Assembly: GCA_015069465.1 (NCBI GenBank)
Contig: SVIO01000002.1
Coordinates: 108,418 to 172,417 of the forward strand
Source of the DNA: Clostridiales bacterium
GTDB lineage: Bacteria > Bacillota > Clostridia > Christensenellales > Borkfalkiaceae
Length of the DNA: 64,000 nt
Direction: 5' to 3'
Position numbers and translations under genes: made by a program. Below, piece after piece: positions 53,799-63,289 of this stretch; positions within the stretch are counted from its first letter, which is position 1, and every line of letters starts with the position of its first letter. The notes under the pieces are model-generated. The model did no database searches and was not told the origin of the DNA. It was given only the letters and a program-made list of their open reading frames with translations.

Positions 53799-54794
53799 TT
53801 ACAACTTCCAATTCTTTGGAATAAATATCTCGCTAAACGTTTTTACTGCATACATATCGCTCATGCCCGAAATATAATCGCAAAGCACGGTGTCAATATC
53901 ATCAACATCTAATCTTTTAACATAAAATTCGGGCATTTTTTCTGGTGACTTTTTATAGTATGTATAAAGCGCCGTAAGCATACGCTTTGCCCTTTCTTCT
54001 TCATCACGGAAGGTCTTGTGTTTATATACCCTTTCAAACAAGAATTCTCTAAGTCGCATGGTCGCATCGTGTATTTCAGGTTGCATTTCCACCGTGTTCT
54101 TGCCTTCGCTTGCGATAAAAATCGAACTGAGCATAGTGTTTATTCTATTTCTTGAAGTATCGCCTAAAATATCAACTAAGTCTTTAGGTATATCTTCTAA
54201 GGTTATAAACCCACCATCAATAGCGTCATCTATATCGTGATTTATATACGCTATTCTATCGGCAAGGCTAACGGCCTTACCTTCAAGCGTTTTTGGTGTG
54301 GTTTTTAGTTTATGATTGATAATACCATCTACAACTTCTCTTGTTAAATTTAACCCTAAGCCTTCGTTTTCGAGCAAATCAACAACTCTCCCTGACTGCT
54401 CGTTATGTTCAAAACCTTTAGGACTGAGTTCTTTTAATATTCGCTCGCCCGAGTGACCAAAAGGGGTATGCCCCAAGTCGTGACCAAGCGCAATGGCTTC
54501 GGTAAGGTCTTCGTTAAGAGATAGCACCCTTGCAATACCACGAGCAACTTGCGAAACGGCAAGCGTGTGGGTAAGTCTTGTCCTATAATGGTCACCTTCT
54601 GGCGAAAAGAAAACTTGAGTTTTGTTCTTTAATCGCCTAAAAGCCTTGCAGTGAATAATTCTATCTCTATCACGCTGAAAAGGTGTACGCATAGGGCAAG
54701 GTGGCTCTTCCCTAAGCCTACCAACGGTGTTTATAGACTTAAAGGCAAAAGGCGATAAAAACATTTCTTCTTTTTTTAAGGTTTTTTCCTTCAT
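53799..54794 (-). CDS. dgt: dGTP triphosphohydrolase-like HD protein
   Basis: 331 residues. Degrades dNTPs to deoxynucleoside and tripolyphosphate; this short type (about 330) is the common Gram-positive form. The HD domain: RLTHTLAVSQVARGIAR (about 74-90), AIALGHDLGHTPFGHSGERIL (about 103-123) with the HD pair, and NHDIDDAID later. N-terminal RTPFQRDRDRIIHCKAFRRL is the family signature. First gene of the operon; a TATAAT-type -10 lies upstream at about 54838-54843 but the -35 is weak. Confidence 0.93.
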   Translation of the reverse strand: MKEKTLKKEEMFLSPFAFKSINTVGRLREEPPCPMRTPFQRDRDRIIHCKAFRRLKNKTQVFFSPEGDHYRTRLTHTLAVSQVARGIARVLSLNEDLTEAIALGHDLGHTPFGHSGERILKELSPKGFEHNEQSGRVVDLLENEGLGLNLTREVVDGIINHKLKTTPKTLEGKAVSLADRIAYINHDIDDAIDGGFITLEDIPKDLVDILGDTSRNRINTMLSSIFIASEGKNTVEMQPEIHDATMRLREFLFERVYKHKTFRDEEERAKRMLTALYTYYKKSPEKMPEFYVKRLDVDDIDTVLCDYISGMSDMYAVKTFSEIFIPKNWKL

Positions 54795-54932
54795 TTATGC
54801 CCCCAAATTGTATTTTTAGGTTAAAAATAGCCCAATTATTATAGTACACATATATATCTACAACGAAAATTATAAAAACCCTTTTTTTAGCAAAAAAATT
54901 TTAAAAACTTGTATATTTTTAATAAAACAGAT

Positions 54933-54970
54933 AAAAAATAAGCCAGCCAACTTAAGTTGACCGGCTTTTT
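54933..54970. terminator. Terminator of putP
   Basis: A 14-bp stem, AAGCCAGCCAACTT with AAGTTGACCGGCTT (54940-54967) with two G-U/A mismatches, and T-runs on both strands. It lies 20 bp after the putP stop. Confidence 0.85.
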
Positions 54971-54989
54971 AATACTATAAATAGAGTAA

Positions 54990-56567
54990 TTAGTTTTGTT
55001 CGATAAAATTGCCTTTACTCATTGCCTTAACCTTTTCAAAAGTCTTGGTAATTTCCTCATCTGGCTTTTTAGTTAAAAGCGAAACGACAACTATTGCAAT
55101 TAGCGAAAGGATAAATGCAGGAAGAAGTTCGTAAATTGCGAACACTCCACCTATTGGATTTAACAAAAGTTTCCAAACGAATACCATAACGCCACCCGTT
55201 ATCATACCTGCAACTGCACCCTTTTGATTTATTCTCTTCCAGAAAAGTGACATAATCATAACAGGACCAAACGTTGCACCAAAACCTGCCCAAGCAAATG
55301 ATACGAGCGTGAAGATAACACTGTTTTCATCCCAAGCAATAACAACGCCGATAATAGCAATGATTAAAAGAACTATCCTAGAAGTTACCATAACTTGTTT
55401 GTCTGATGCATCTTTTTTAGCAAGTCCACCATAAATATTTTTAGCAAATGCTGATGCTGCGATAAGTAGATATGAGTCTGATGAACTTATTGTTGCAGCA
55501 AGTATACCTGCCATAACGATACCAGCAAGAAGTGGTGGCAACAAGTTTTGTGAAAGTGTTATAAACACGTTTTCTGCACCACTGCTTGTGTTTAATCCTT
55601 CGTGAGTAGGATATACGCTTCTGCCAATAATACCAATCATAACTGCAACGAAAAGTGAAATTACAACCCAAACCGTGGCAATTCTTCTTGAACGCTTAAG
55701 TTCATCTGCCTTTCTAATTGCCATAAAACGAAGAAGAACTTGTGGCATACCAAAGTATCCAAGACCCCAAGCAAGTGTTGAAATTATGCTTAAGAAACCA
55801 TAAGGTTGAGCCTCACCGAAAAGTCCAGATATTTGAACGCCGTTAGCATCTACTTCAGGACTTGCAATGCCTGTAAGCATAAAGTATCCGTCAATAGACT
55901 TAGCGTTTTCAATAACTTGACCAATGCCCCCAGCATTTACAACGCCCACGACTAAAACTACAACTAGCGCAAAAATCATAACTATCGCTTGCATAAAGTC
56001 CGATGCGCTTTCTGCCAAGAACCCACCGATAAAAGTATAGAACACAACAAATGCTGCGCCAAGAATCATCATAGTGTGGTAATCGGTATCAAAAAGTGTG
56101 CTGAAAAGTTTACCACATGTAACAAAACAACTTGATGCATATACAGTAAAGAATATAAGAATAAAGATTGCAGAGATACTTAAAAGCACCTTTTTCTTTT
56201 CGTTAAAACGATTGCTAAAGAATTCTGGAAGTGTAATAGAATTACCTGCAGCAACAGAATAGTTACGAAGTCTTTTTGCAATGATAAGCCAGTTTACGTA
56301 TGTACCAACAGCAAGACCAATAGCCGTCCAAGCAGCGTCTGCTAAGCCACACCAATAAGCAACCCCAGGAAGTCCCATAAGTAGCCAGCCACTCATATCC
56401 GACGCTTCTGCACTCATGGCAGCAACCCAAGGACCTAAAGACCTTCCACCTAAAAAATAGTTGTCAGAACTTTGTTTTGCCCTTTTTGCAAAGAATAGAC
56501 CAATTCCCACAACTACAAGCATATAACATACCATAGAAATTAAAATTTGAATTGTTTCTGATGTCAT
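54990..56567 (-). CDS. putP: Sodium/solute symporter, PutP (sodium/proline) type
   Basis: 525 residues with about 13 helices of the SSS (solute:sodium symporter) family. It is most similar to PutP: N-terminal FLGGRSLGPWVAAMSAEASDMSGWLLMGLPG (about 40-70) holds the conserved sodium/proline site residues (D, S in SAEASDMSGW), and YFGMPQVLLRFMAI (about 270) and SSDSYLLIAASAF (about 355) are family motifs. Monocistronic with its own promoter. Function as Na+/proline importer is inferred from family. Confidence 0.93.
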   Translation of the reverse strand: MTSETIQILISMVCYMLVVVGIGLFFAKRAKQSSDNYFLGGRSLGPWVAAMSAEASDMSGWLLMGLPGVAYWCGLADAAWTAIGLAVGTYVNWLIIAKRLRNYSVAAGNSITLPEFFSNRFNEKKKVLLSISAIFILIFFTVYASSCFVTCGKLFSTLFDTDYHTMMILGAAFVVFYTFIGGFLAESASDFMQAIVMIFALVVVLVVGVVNAGGIGQVIENAKSIDGYFMLTGIASPEVDANGVQISGLFGEAQPYGFLSIISTLAWGLGYFGMPQVLLRFMAIRKADELKRSRRIATVWVVISLFVAVMIGIIGRSVYPTHEGLNTSSGAENVFITLSQNLLPPLLAGIVMAGILAATISSSDSYLLIAASAFAKNIYGGLAKKDASDKQVMVTSRIVLLIIAIIGVVIAWDENSVIFTLVSFAWAGFGATFGPVMIMSLFWKRINQKGAVAGMITGGVMVFVWKLLLNPIGGVFAIYELLPAFILSLIAIVVVSLLTKKPDEEITKTFEKVKAMSKGNFIEQN

Positions 56568-56609
56568 ACTTTCTCCTTTTGTCTAACCAAATTAAAAAAT
56601 ATGTTAATT

Positions 56610-56638
56610 ATTATAATATAATTTAACTATAAAATCAA
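56610..56638 (-). promoter_or_regulatory. Promoter of putP
   Basis: Minus-strand TTGATT (56633-56638), 17-bp spacer, TATAAT (56610-56615). Confidence 0.75.
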
Positions 56639-56852
56639 GTAAATTGACCTTTAATCACAATAAAAGAGCAAAGCGCCCTGCCTTGCCATCAAAAAAATTT
56701 TTATTATTTATTTAATTATTCCATAGCCGTTTAAAATAAGGTTTAAAAATAGTGGTAGCCTTGTAAAAATAAAACAAACACAAAAAACAGCAAAAATATG
56801 CATATATATCATGAGTTTTTATGATATTTTTTGCTTAATTTTAATTTATCCC
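56639..56852. other. Intergenic region, no gene seen
   Basis: AT-rich spacer between the divergent putP and amidohydrolase promoters. No ORF with a ribosome site, no strong hairpin with U-tract. A short palindromic stretch near 56795-56830 (ATATCATGA..TTATGATAT) is the only structure seen. Confidence 0.5.
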
Positions 56853-56916
56853 TTGACTAGCAACATATATGATGTTAGTATAAATAATGATATGTTAGTG
56901 TAAATTTTACTCTAAC
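56853..56916 (+). promoter_or_regulatory. Promoter and palindromic operator of the amidohydrolase gene
   Basis: TTGACT (56853-56858), 17-bp spacer, TAGTAT (56876-56881). GTTAGTATAAAT at 56874-56885 covers the -10. A second copy GTTAGTGTAAAT at 56894-56905 is the left arm of a 23-bp palindrome (56894-56916), arms GTTAGTGTAAA and TTTACTCTAAC with one mismatch. A regulator binding there would block initiation. Confidence 0.7.
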
Positions 56917-56938
56917 TTAAGCCTAAAGGAGAGTTTTT

Positions 56939-58573
56939 ATGAAATGTGGTTATTATCTAAACATAAACGGCAAATATGGTATGGGCGCATACGCTCAACC
57001 AGACTATCCAACAATGCAAGACTTGCTTGATTCTATGGATAGACTTGGAATTTGGCAAACGGTTGCATATCACCTTAACGCAAGGGATTTGCACCCTGTT
57101 TTTGGAAACAAGTTTTTACTTGAAGACATAGAAAAAACACCAGATGCAAAGAAAAGAATTATTCCTGCATTTTGCGCAAACCCTGCCATGCTTGTTGGAA
57201 AAGGCGAAATGGAAGCACTTGAAAAATGCCTTAATAAAGGGGTTGGTGGTTGCATTATCATCTTCCCTGTAACAAACAGGTTCCGTTTGGTCGAATATCG
57301 CCCTGTTTTTGAAAGGATAAGAAAATATCAACCTGTTATTTTAATTGACATTACAGAAATGACTGCAAACGATGTTGAAGACCTTGCTCATATCGCACCT
57401 GAGTTTCCTGACCTTAACTTTGTTATTAAAGAAGTTATGTGGTGGCAATACTCAAGGGTTTTAGACCTTATGAGAAGAACTAAAAATGTTTATTGCGACA
57501 TTTCGTGGTTACATACTAGAGATGCTATAAAAATCTTGTGCGAGCAAACCGATTATAGCCGTGTTGTTTTCGGTGTTGGATATCGCTCGCATGGTGGCGC
57601 TGCAATAGGTGGTCTTGCTTGGGCAAATATTCCACAAAAGAAGAAAGACCAAATTGCTTGGGATAATTTTGTTTCACTCTTGCCAAAAAACACCAAAAAA
57701 CATGCTTTACGCAACAAAAAGAAAGTTCAAGATAAAATTGACAATCGTTTCTGGAAAGAGTTTATTGTCGGCAAACCACTCAGTGACGTTCTCGTTATCG
57801 ATGCACACACACATATCGGTCCATTTACACGCAGTTGGTATCTTCTTGAAAACGGAATTGAAGACCAAGTTGCAACTTTCAAAAAGGAAATGAAGGCTTT
57901 TGGCATAGATAAAATGCTTTCTCAACCAGAAACAGCCCTTTTCGGCACACCTATCGAAGGAAACAAAATGGTTGAAATTAAAATCGATGATAAAGAGCAT
58001 TTTAGGGGCAACCTTGTTGTTAACCCAATATATTCTGAACTTTATACCGAAGAAGTGCTTGACTCCTTCTTTAAGGGTGGGTATTTTTGTGGCTTTAAAG
58101 TAGCGCCACAATACCTAGGCGTTAATGTCGATGATAAAAGATTCTTTAAGATGTATGAATATGCAAACAAACACTCAATGCACATTTTATTCCACTCGTT
58201 TGATGACGGCGATTGTGGAACGCCAGAAAAGATTGCAAAAATGGCAGAAAAATATCCAAACGCCAACTTTATTATAGGTCATAGTGGTGGTGGCACAAGG
58301 GGCAGAAAACAAGCCGAACAATTTGCAAAAGACTCTCGCTATAACAACTGCTATTTTGAGTTCTGTGGAAGTTTTACAACCGATGTTCGTTGGGAAGATA
58401 GCCTTAAACACATAGATTACCATCGTGTTGTTTTTGGAACTGACACAGTTGTTCACGATATCGCTTGGGAACTTGCAAGACTTTTATCGCTTGATATTCC
58501 AGAAGAACAAATCGAAGCAATCCTTGGCAACAATATGCAAAGCGTATTAGATAAAACAGTTTTACCTGAATAA
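56939..58573 (+). CDS. Tandem amidohydrolase-2 protein
   Basis: 544 residues made of two TIM-barrel amidohydrolase domains (Amidohydro_2, decarboxylase/lactonase-like). The C-terminal domain (about 275-544) has the metal-site motifs: VIDAHTHIG (about 284-292, HxH), HILFHSFDDG (about 415), NFIIGHSGGG (about 440) and VFGTDTVVHD (about 498). The N-terminal domain (about 1-245) has the same fold order (NFVIKEVMWW, VYCDISWLHT, VVFGVGYRSHGG) but lacks HxH near its start (NINGKYGMGA) and the later His, so it looks catalytically dead or altered. Plus strand, ribosome site AAAGGAGAG, own regulated promoter. Substrate unknown. Confidence 0.82.
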   Translation: MKCGYYLNINGKYGMGAYAQPDYPTMQDLLDSMDRLGIWQTVAYHLNARDLHPVFGNKFLLEDIEKTPDAKKRIIPAFCANPAMLVGKGEMEALEKCLNKGVGGCIIIFPVTNRFRLVEYRPVFERIRKYQPVILIDITEMTANDVEDLAHIAPEFPDLNFVIKEVMWWQYSRVLDLMRRTKNVYCDISWLHTRDAIKILCEQTDYSRVVFGVGYRSHGGAAIGGLAWANIPQKKKDQIAWDNFVSLLPKNTKKHALRNKKKVQDKIDNRFWKEFIVGKPLSDVLVIDAHTHIGPFTRSWYLLENGIEDQVATFKKEMKAFGIDKMLSQPETALFGTPIEGNKMVEIKIDDKEHFRGNLVVNPIYSELYTEEVLDSFFKGGYFCGFKVAPQYLGVNVDDKRFFKMYEYANKHSMHILFHSFDDGDCGTPEKIAKMAEKYPNANFIIGHSGGGTRGRKQAEQFAKDSRYNNCYFEFCGSFTTDVRWEDSLKHIDYHRVVFGTDTVVHDIAWELARLLSLDIPEEQIEAILGNNMQSVLDKTVLPE

Positions 58574-58591
58574 AAATTTTTTTGGACATAC

Positions 58592-58621
58592 AAAAAAGAC
58601 CATCAAACGATGGTCTTTTTT
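58592..58621. terminator. Terminator between amidohydrolase and lipoprotein genes
   Basis: GACCATC (58598-58604) with GATGGTC (58609-58615), AAAC loop, A6 to the left and T6 to the right; bidirectional. Confidence 0.9.
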
Positions 58622-58640
58622 ATTTGTGTTTTATTGTAAA

Positions 58641-61600
58641 TTATGAAAGTGTTATTGTCGGTGGCAACGAATTTATGCCAAATTGTACACTATAATCCGA
58701 GTCAGCCGTTCCATAAACAAATATAAGTCTATAATCTTCGTTTTCGCCATATGAATAACGGAATAAAAGTTCATAATTAGGAACTTTAATTGTAAGGTCA
58801 TCGTAAGTGCTTGTGTCTGGTTCTAACTCCCACGTGCCAATACTTATTGTCCAATAAATAAGATTATCATCATAATCACTATAGTTGCCCCTCTCGCCTG
58901 TATAGTTTACGCTTGGGTTTAACTTGTCTTCAAAATGATATGTATCTGCCCAGCCATCAGCAAAGGTTATAGAAACCTTAACTCTACTATCTTCATAAGT
59001 CAAAGTTCTATTGCCAAAACCACTATAGAGTTTTTCGCCGTCAGAGAATATAATTTCAGAATAGTGTGAATATTCAGCGTATAATAACCTTGTTATATAT
59101 GCTTCGCCCAAACCTCCCGTGCGGTCAATTAGTTCTTGTTTTGTGCCGTTAAAGATAAGTTTTGAGCCGGCACAAGGCAATATGCTATCCAATATTTCAA
59201 CTAGGTTATCGAACTCTTTCATTTCGCTTGCAATTTCAACAATATATGCACCATTAATAAAAGGAATTATACCACCGTTATCAATATACTCTTTGCTTAT
59301 ATTTAAGATAACTTTTATATTTTTTTCACTGCCATCGTAAAAAAGAAGTGATATTAACTCTTTGCCTGTAATTTGCTTAACAAGTCTTAAGAACTCGTCG
59401 TTAATTTCAAACGTAGTCTGAGTATTGGTTTCTTTTTTAATAACCGAACCATCGTTAAAATCAAAGTTTGCAAAGAACTCTTCTTCATAAGGGTGTGGGT
59501 CAGCATATTCAATTATATATGTGCCAGAATTTATTGCTTCAGAAAGCCAACTTGCATCATTGTCCCACGCAATGGTTGGAAGTAACCTTTGCATATACGC
59601 TTGAGAACAATTAAACTTTATTTTCACTACCCTGTTTGAATCTCGCCACGCCCTATTTGGGTCTTCCCAATCTCGCCACATAAAATCTTTAATTTCGAAA
59701 GAACCAAAATCAATTCCTGCGATATTTTCAAACTCTAAGGTGAGTTTTCTATCTTCTGGCATAGGGTATAGACCTAATTCCAATAAAGAATGGTGAATTC
59801 CAAGTTCAGTAACACTTGACTTAATAAGCAATGTTTCTGCATCTGGAAAAACAGGAAGTTGATAATCATTATTATAAATTTCAACAACTTTTTTACCATA
59901 AACAACGCTGTCATAAGATAAATGCGCGTTTGGTCTGCCGTTTAATTCATAATCTTCACTGATAGCATAAGTTCCAATAATCTTTGGTCCTTGTGGCACA
60001 TCGCCTGGTTTAACCGTTTCCATCATGTTTCCATCACCAATTGGCTGTCTTGGTTCGTGCTCATCTATAGTGTAACCATTATGATATGTAATAGTTTCAA
60101 AATCGCCGTTTAAGATAACCTTTTTAATTTTTGTTTGACATACTCTCACAGGATATGCCATATCATAAATGTCAAACTTGATTACTTCACTACTGAACAT
60201 GGCGCTTATATCTACTCTCGCCCCATCAATGATATTATTGATAGTAAGGGTGTCAAAATTCCAGTTACAGCCATACATAATGCCCTCTGGAGTTTCATAA
60301 CTCATAAGGAAATTGTTTCTTATAAGTTTAAATCCAGGCTGAATTCCCATTTCTGGAATTTCTTGCTCTGTAACGTAACCATCTACAACAAGGTGTTTGA
60401 TTGTAGCAACGTAATCATCAAGCTTGCCAACGTTTTTCAAGCATTGTGAGAAATCTCCACCATGGAAATGTTCAACTTCAATATATCTTCCATTTATTGT
60501 TTCATAGGTTGGCGATGGTAAATAAAGAGTATCCGATTGTGGCTCACTTACAAAGCCCCACAAATAATTCTTATTGTCGTTTGAATCTTTTACCCAAAGG
60601 TTACCCATATCATCTAGTATAAAGGCATCCGTTTCATTAACTTCTTCGCCGTTATCATCTAAAAGAATAAACTTCTTAAATGGTTTTTCGTTGCTAGCAT
60701 AAAACTCGCCGTTATCATCTAAAACATAAGATGTTAAAAGTCCACCCCACGGTCTATATCTACCGTCTTCATAATCATAGCAAAGTGTATCATCTAAAAT
60801 AGAATAGTTCCAATTATGGTCGTAAACCACAATACCTCGAATAGAAGATGGAATAACAAGGGTGTCTATATTAGCCTGAAAATATATACCACCACTTAAA
60901 TAATTGAACTCATCAGGAATTGTTAGAGTTGTGCCGTCAACACTTTCGCCATCATCAACAAAGGCTTGAAGTGTTTTTCTGCCAATTAAATCTTCTGCAT
61001 TTTTGTTAGAAACAAAACCGATTGGCGCAACGTATTCTTCATCTTCCATGTCAATAAGAATGCCAAGGTCGGTTTTCGCCTCTACAACTTTCTCATAACT
61101 TATAGAATAGTCTTGAGTGTTATATAAGCCACCTATTTTTGCTTTGTCTTGACTTGACAAAGCAAACTCTTGCGACATAATTGTATACAAACTGCTTATT
61201 GTGTTTGTTTTGTCGCCTTGAAGAACGTATGCAGGACTTGCTTCGCCCAAATCAAAGAAAGCCATTCCCGTTTTTGGATTTTCAATATCACCACTAAGCA
61301 AAAAGAAATCTTTGTTGCTTGATGCATAAATCAACGCTTGTGATATAATATTATCTTGTTCATCATAAGCATAGTCTATAACTAAAATGTTAAAATCTGT
61401 TTTACTTATAAAGTTTATTTCAGCATAGTTATACTCTTTCAAAAGTTCGTTTCTAGAATTTTTAAAGGTTGTAAACAAATAGGTTTTTATAGTGTTATCT
61501 TCTTTTTCTACGCTTGCGTTAATTATAGTATTTCCACCATAATCCATCAAAATATTTAAGCCGTAAAATGAACTCACCTTAAAATAGTTGTTTGCCGCAT

Positions 61601-62030
61601 ATCCTGCAATTCTTGCAGTCATTGTAGAAAAATCTATGCCATAAGCATAATAGTCCATATCGTTAGACTCTTTCTTGGTTGAATCGCCATCCATCATTGC
61701 AAATATGCCTGATATTATACTTTCTTTAGAACTTGCAATATATGTTTGCGAATTAAATAAACTTGCACCCATTGTGCCGTTTATTTGCTTTTCGCCATTT
61801 CCATTGTTTGCTTTCATTAAAGTATTTGCACTAATTGATGCAGGCTGATTAGAAACTTGAGCGAACACAGCCTTCATTTGGTCAACTATTTGGTTATACT
61901 CGTCAAGTTCAGCATTGGCAACAGGACCAGTGCCACCTCCACCACCACCTTTACTTGGGCTACAAGCCACAAAAGTAAAACTAAAAATTGATATAATCGC
62001 TAAAATTATACAAAGTAAAGTCTTTTTCAT
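58641..62030 (-). CDS. Large surface lipoprotein, 1129 residues
   Basis: Secreted lipoprotein: signal peptide MKKTLLCIILAIISIFSF with lipobox FVAC (Cys about residue 23), then SPSKGGGGGGTG, a Gly-rich linker. The body has no catalytic motif. It contains several short beta-rich, BspA/LRR-like lines (LTIPDEFNYLSGGIYF, DTLVIPSSIRGIVV, ETLLIKSSVTEL, KVEIYN) and an internally repeated LLDDNGE-type segment around residues 440-490. Start 62030 has AAGGGAGAG upstream; a longer frame extends into the promoter. Probable adhesin or ligand-binding surface protein. The sequence is very long for a gene without clear domains. Confidence 0.72.
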   Translation of the reverse strand: MKKTLLCIILAIISIFSFTFVACSPSKGGGGGGTGPVANAELDEYNQIVDQMKAVFAQVSNQPASISANTLMKANNGNGEKQINGTMGASLFNSQTYIASSKESIISGIFAMMDGDSTKKESNDMDYYAYGIDFSTMTARIAGYAANNYFKVSSFYGLNILMDYGGNTIINASVEKEDNTIKTYLFTTFKNSRNELLKEYNYAEINFISKTDFNILVIDYAYDEQDNIISQALIYASSNKDFFLLSGDIENPKTGMAFFDLGEASPAYVLQGDKTNTISSLYTIMSQEFALSSQDKAKIGGLYNTQDYSISYEKVVEAKTDLGILIDMEDEEYVAPIGFVSNKNAEDLIGRKTLQAFVDDGESVDGTTLTIPDEFNYLSGGIYFQANIDTLVIPSSIRGIVVYDHNWNYSILDDTLCYDYEDGRYRPWGGLLTSYVLDDNGEFYASNEKPFKKFILLDDNGEEVNETDAFILDDMGNLWVKDSNDNKNYLWGFVSEPQSDTLYLPSPTYETINGRYIEVEHFHGGDFSQCLKNVGKLDDYVATIKHLVVDGYVTEQEIPEMGIQPGFKLIRNNFLMSYETPEGIMYGCNWNFDTLTINNIIDGARVDISAMFSSEVIKFDIYDMAYPVRVCQTKIKKVILNGDFETITYHNGYTIDEHEPRQPIGDGNMMETVKPGDVPQGPKIIGTYAISEDYELNGRPNAHLSYDSVVYGKKVVEIYNNDYQLPVFPDAETLLIKSSVTELGIHHSLLELGLYPMPEDRKLTLEFENIAGIDFGSFEIKDFMWRDWEDPNRAWRDSNRVVKIKFNCSQAYMQRLLPTIAWDNDASWLSEAINSGTYIIEYADPHPYEEEFFANFDFNDGSVIKKETNTQTTFEINDEFLRLVKQITGKELISLLFYDGSEKNIKVILNISKEYIDNGGIIPFINGAYIVEIASEMKEFDNLVEILDSILPCAGSKLIFNGTKQELIDRTGGLGEAYITRLLYAEYSHYSEIIFSDGEKLYSGFGNRTLTYEDSRVKVSITFADGWADTYHFEDKLNPSVNYTGERGNYSDYDDNLIYWTISIGTWELEPDTSTYDDLTIKVPNYELLFRYSYGENEDYRLIFVYGTADSDYSVQFGINSLPPTITLS

Positions 62031-62061
62031 ACTCTCCCTTTCCTTTATAAAAATTATATAT

Positions 62062-62090
62062 ATTATATCAGTAAATTTATAAAAAATCAA
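62062..62090 (-). promoter_or_regulatory. Promoter of the lipoprotein gene
   Basis: Minus-strand TTGATT (62085-62090), 17-bp spacer, TATAAT (62062-62067) with extended TGA. Confidence 0.75.
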
Positions 62091-62182
62091 TAGATTATAA
62101 AAGAATAATCCATACACCCCAAAAACAAATCATTTTACAAATAAAAACTTGCCGTTTTTAATCAACCCAAACACTTTTATTT

Positions 62183-62215
62183 TAAAACAAAAGGACACCA
62201 AAATCGGCATCCTTT
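62183..62215 (-). terminator. Terminator of the exonuclease gene
   Basis: AAAGGA-(TG)-CC and GG-(TG)-TCCTTT arms (62190-62199 and 62206-62215) then TTTTGTTTTAAAA on the minus strand; short stem with mismatches. Confidence 0.55.
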
Positions 62216-62250
62216 ATCATGGTGGGCAAGTGGTGATTGCATTTGAACTT

Positions 62251-63225
62251 TTATACCTGTTGAACGCCATCATCATACATTTTCATAAATACTTTACAGG
62301 TAGCAATTGCATCACAATCTGCACTATGTTTATCTATGCTATATTCGCTAATTTCTTGTGGTGTAAGCAAATTTAATACTAACGTATTTAATTTCGCATT
62401 AGGAACTTTTTCGCCTTGATATTTTAAGTATAACTCTTGCCATAATTTCATAGTACAAAAATATTTTACCTTAGGCATATTTTTTCCATAACATCTATAA
62501 TATTCATCTTTAATAAATGCCATATCAAATCTTGCATTATGCATGACAAGTGGATAATCTTCTATAAACTCTAAAATACTTGGAAACAATTCCTTTATCG
62601 TTTTAGCATTTTTTACATCATTATCATATATATTATTTATTTTACTTGCTTCTGGACTTATATGCATTTGTGGGTTAACATAAGAAATAAACTTATCCAC
62701 TATTTCCCCATCTTTAACCTTTATTAGCGCTATTTGAATTATTCTATCGTTAAAACTATCTAAACCAGTAGTTTCAGTATCAACTGCTATAAAATCTTTA
62801 TATTTTGATTCTAAAAATTTTTTCTTACCTAGTTGTTGGACTTGTTCTATTTTTATATCTATATCAAAATTAATATCATTAGGGTTAAAATAAGCATTTT
62901 CCTTTATTTGATTTAATGCCATTAAAACAAGTGAAGCATTAAAATTACTATCAATATTATCAAGAGAAAAATCGTTAGAAATTAATTCTTTATATGTAGA
63001 CAATTCAGAATTGTTGACTTGTGTTATGTTTTTATTTTCAAGTAAATTTTCATCTTCATTATGTCTTTTTTCTTCCTTTCTATATTTGTCAAAAAGAAGA
63101 AACGATACACCTATAATTAAAAAACCGACAATTAAAAACACGTCTGAAATAAAAGTTAAAATTATACAAATTGCTCCTGTTATCAAACCAGCAATAAACA
63201 ATATTTTCTTGTTTTTAAAATTCAT
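62251..63225 (-). CDS. Membrane-anchored DEDDh 3'-5' exonuclease
   Basis: 324 residues. N-terminal double membrane helix (about 8-46, ILFIAGLITGAICIILTF and VFLIVGFLIIGVSFLLF), a charged linker, then a DnaQ-type exonuclease domain (about 140-310). Motifs: DFIAVDTETTGLD (ExoI, D and E, about 146-158), MHNARFDMAFI (ExoII, about 228-238) and HSADCDAIAT (ExoIII, His and Asp, about 300-309). Start 63225 has GAGGG upstream; a TTG 9 bp earlier is possible. DnaQ-like exonucleases are usually soluble; a membrane-tethered one is uncommon. Confidence 0.83.
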   Translation of the reverse strand: MNFKNKKILFIAGLITGAICIILTFISDVFLIVGFLIIGVSFLLFDKYRKEEKRHNEDENLLENKNITQVNNSELSTYKELISNDFSLDNIDSNFNASLVLMALNQIKENAYFNPNDINFDIDIKIEQVQQLGKKKFLESKYKDFIAVDTETTGLDSFNDRIIQIALIKVKDGEIVDKFISYVNPQMHISPEASKINNIYDNDVKNAKTIKELFPSILEFIEDYPLVMHNARFDMAFIKDEYYRCYGKNMPKVKYFCTMKLWQELYLKYQGEKVPNAKLNTLVLNLLTPQEISEYSIDKHSADCDAIATCKVFMKMYDDGVQQV

Positions 63226-63255
63226 TTTTATCAACCCTCATCTTTTGTTTTCTTT

Positions 63256-63284
63256 ATTATAACACAAACTATAAGAATCTTCAA
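63256..63284 (-). promoter_or_regulatory. Promoter of the exonuclease gene
   Basis: Minus-strand TTGAAG (63279-63284), 17-bp spacer, TATAAT (63256-63261). Confidence 0.65.
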
Positions 63285-63289
63285 TCTAT

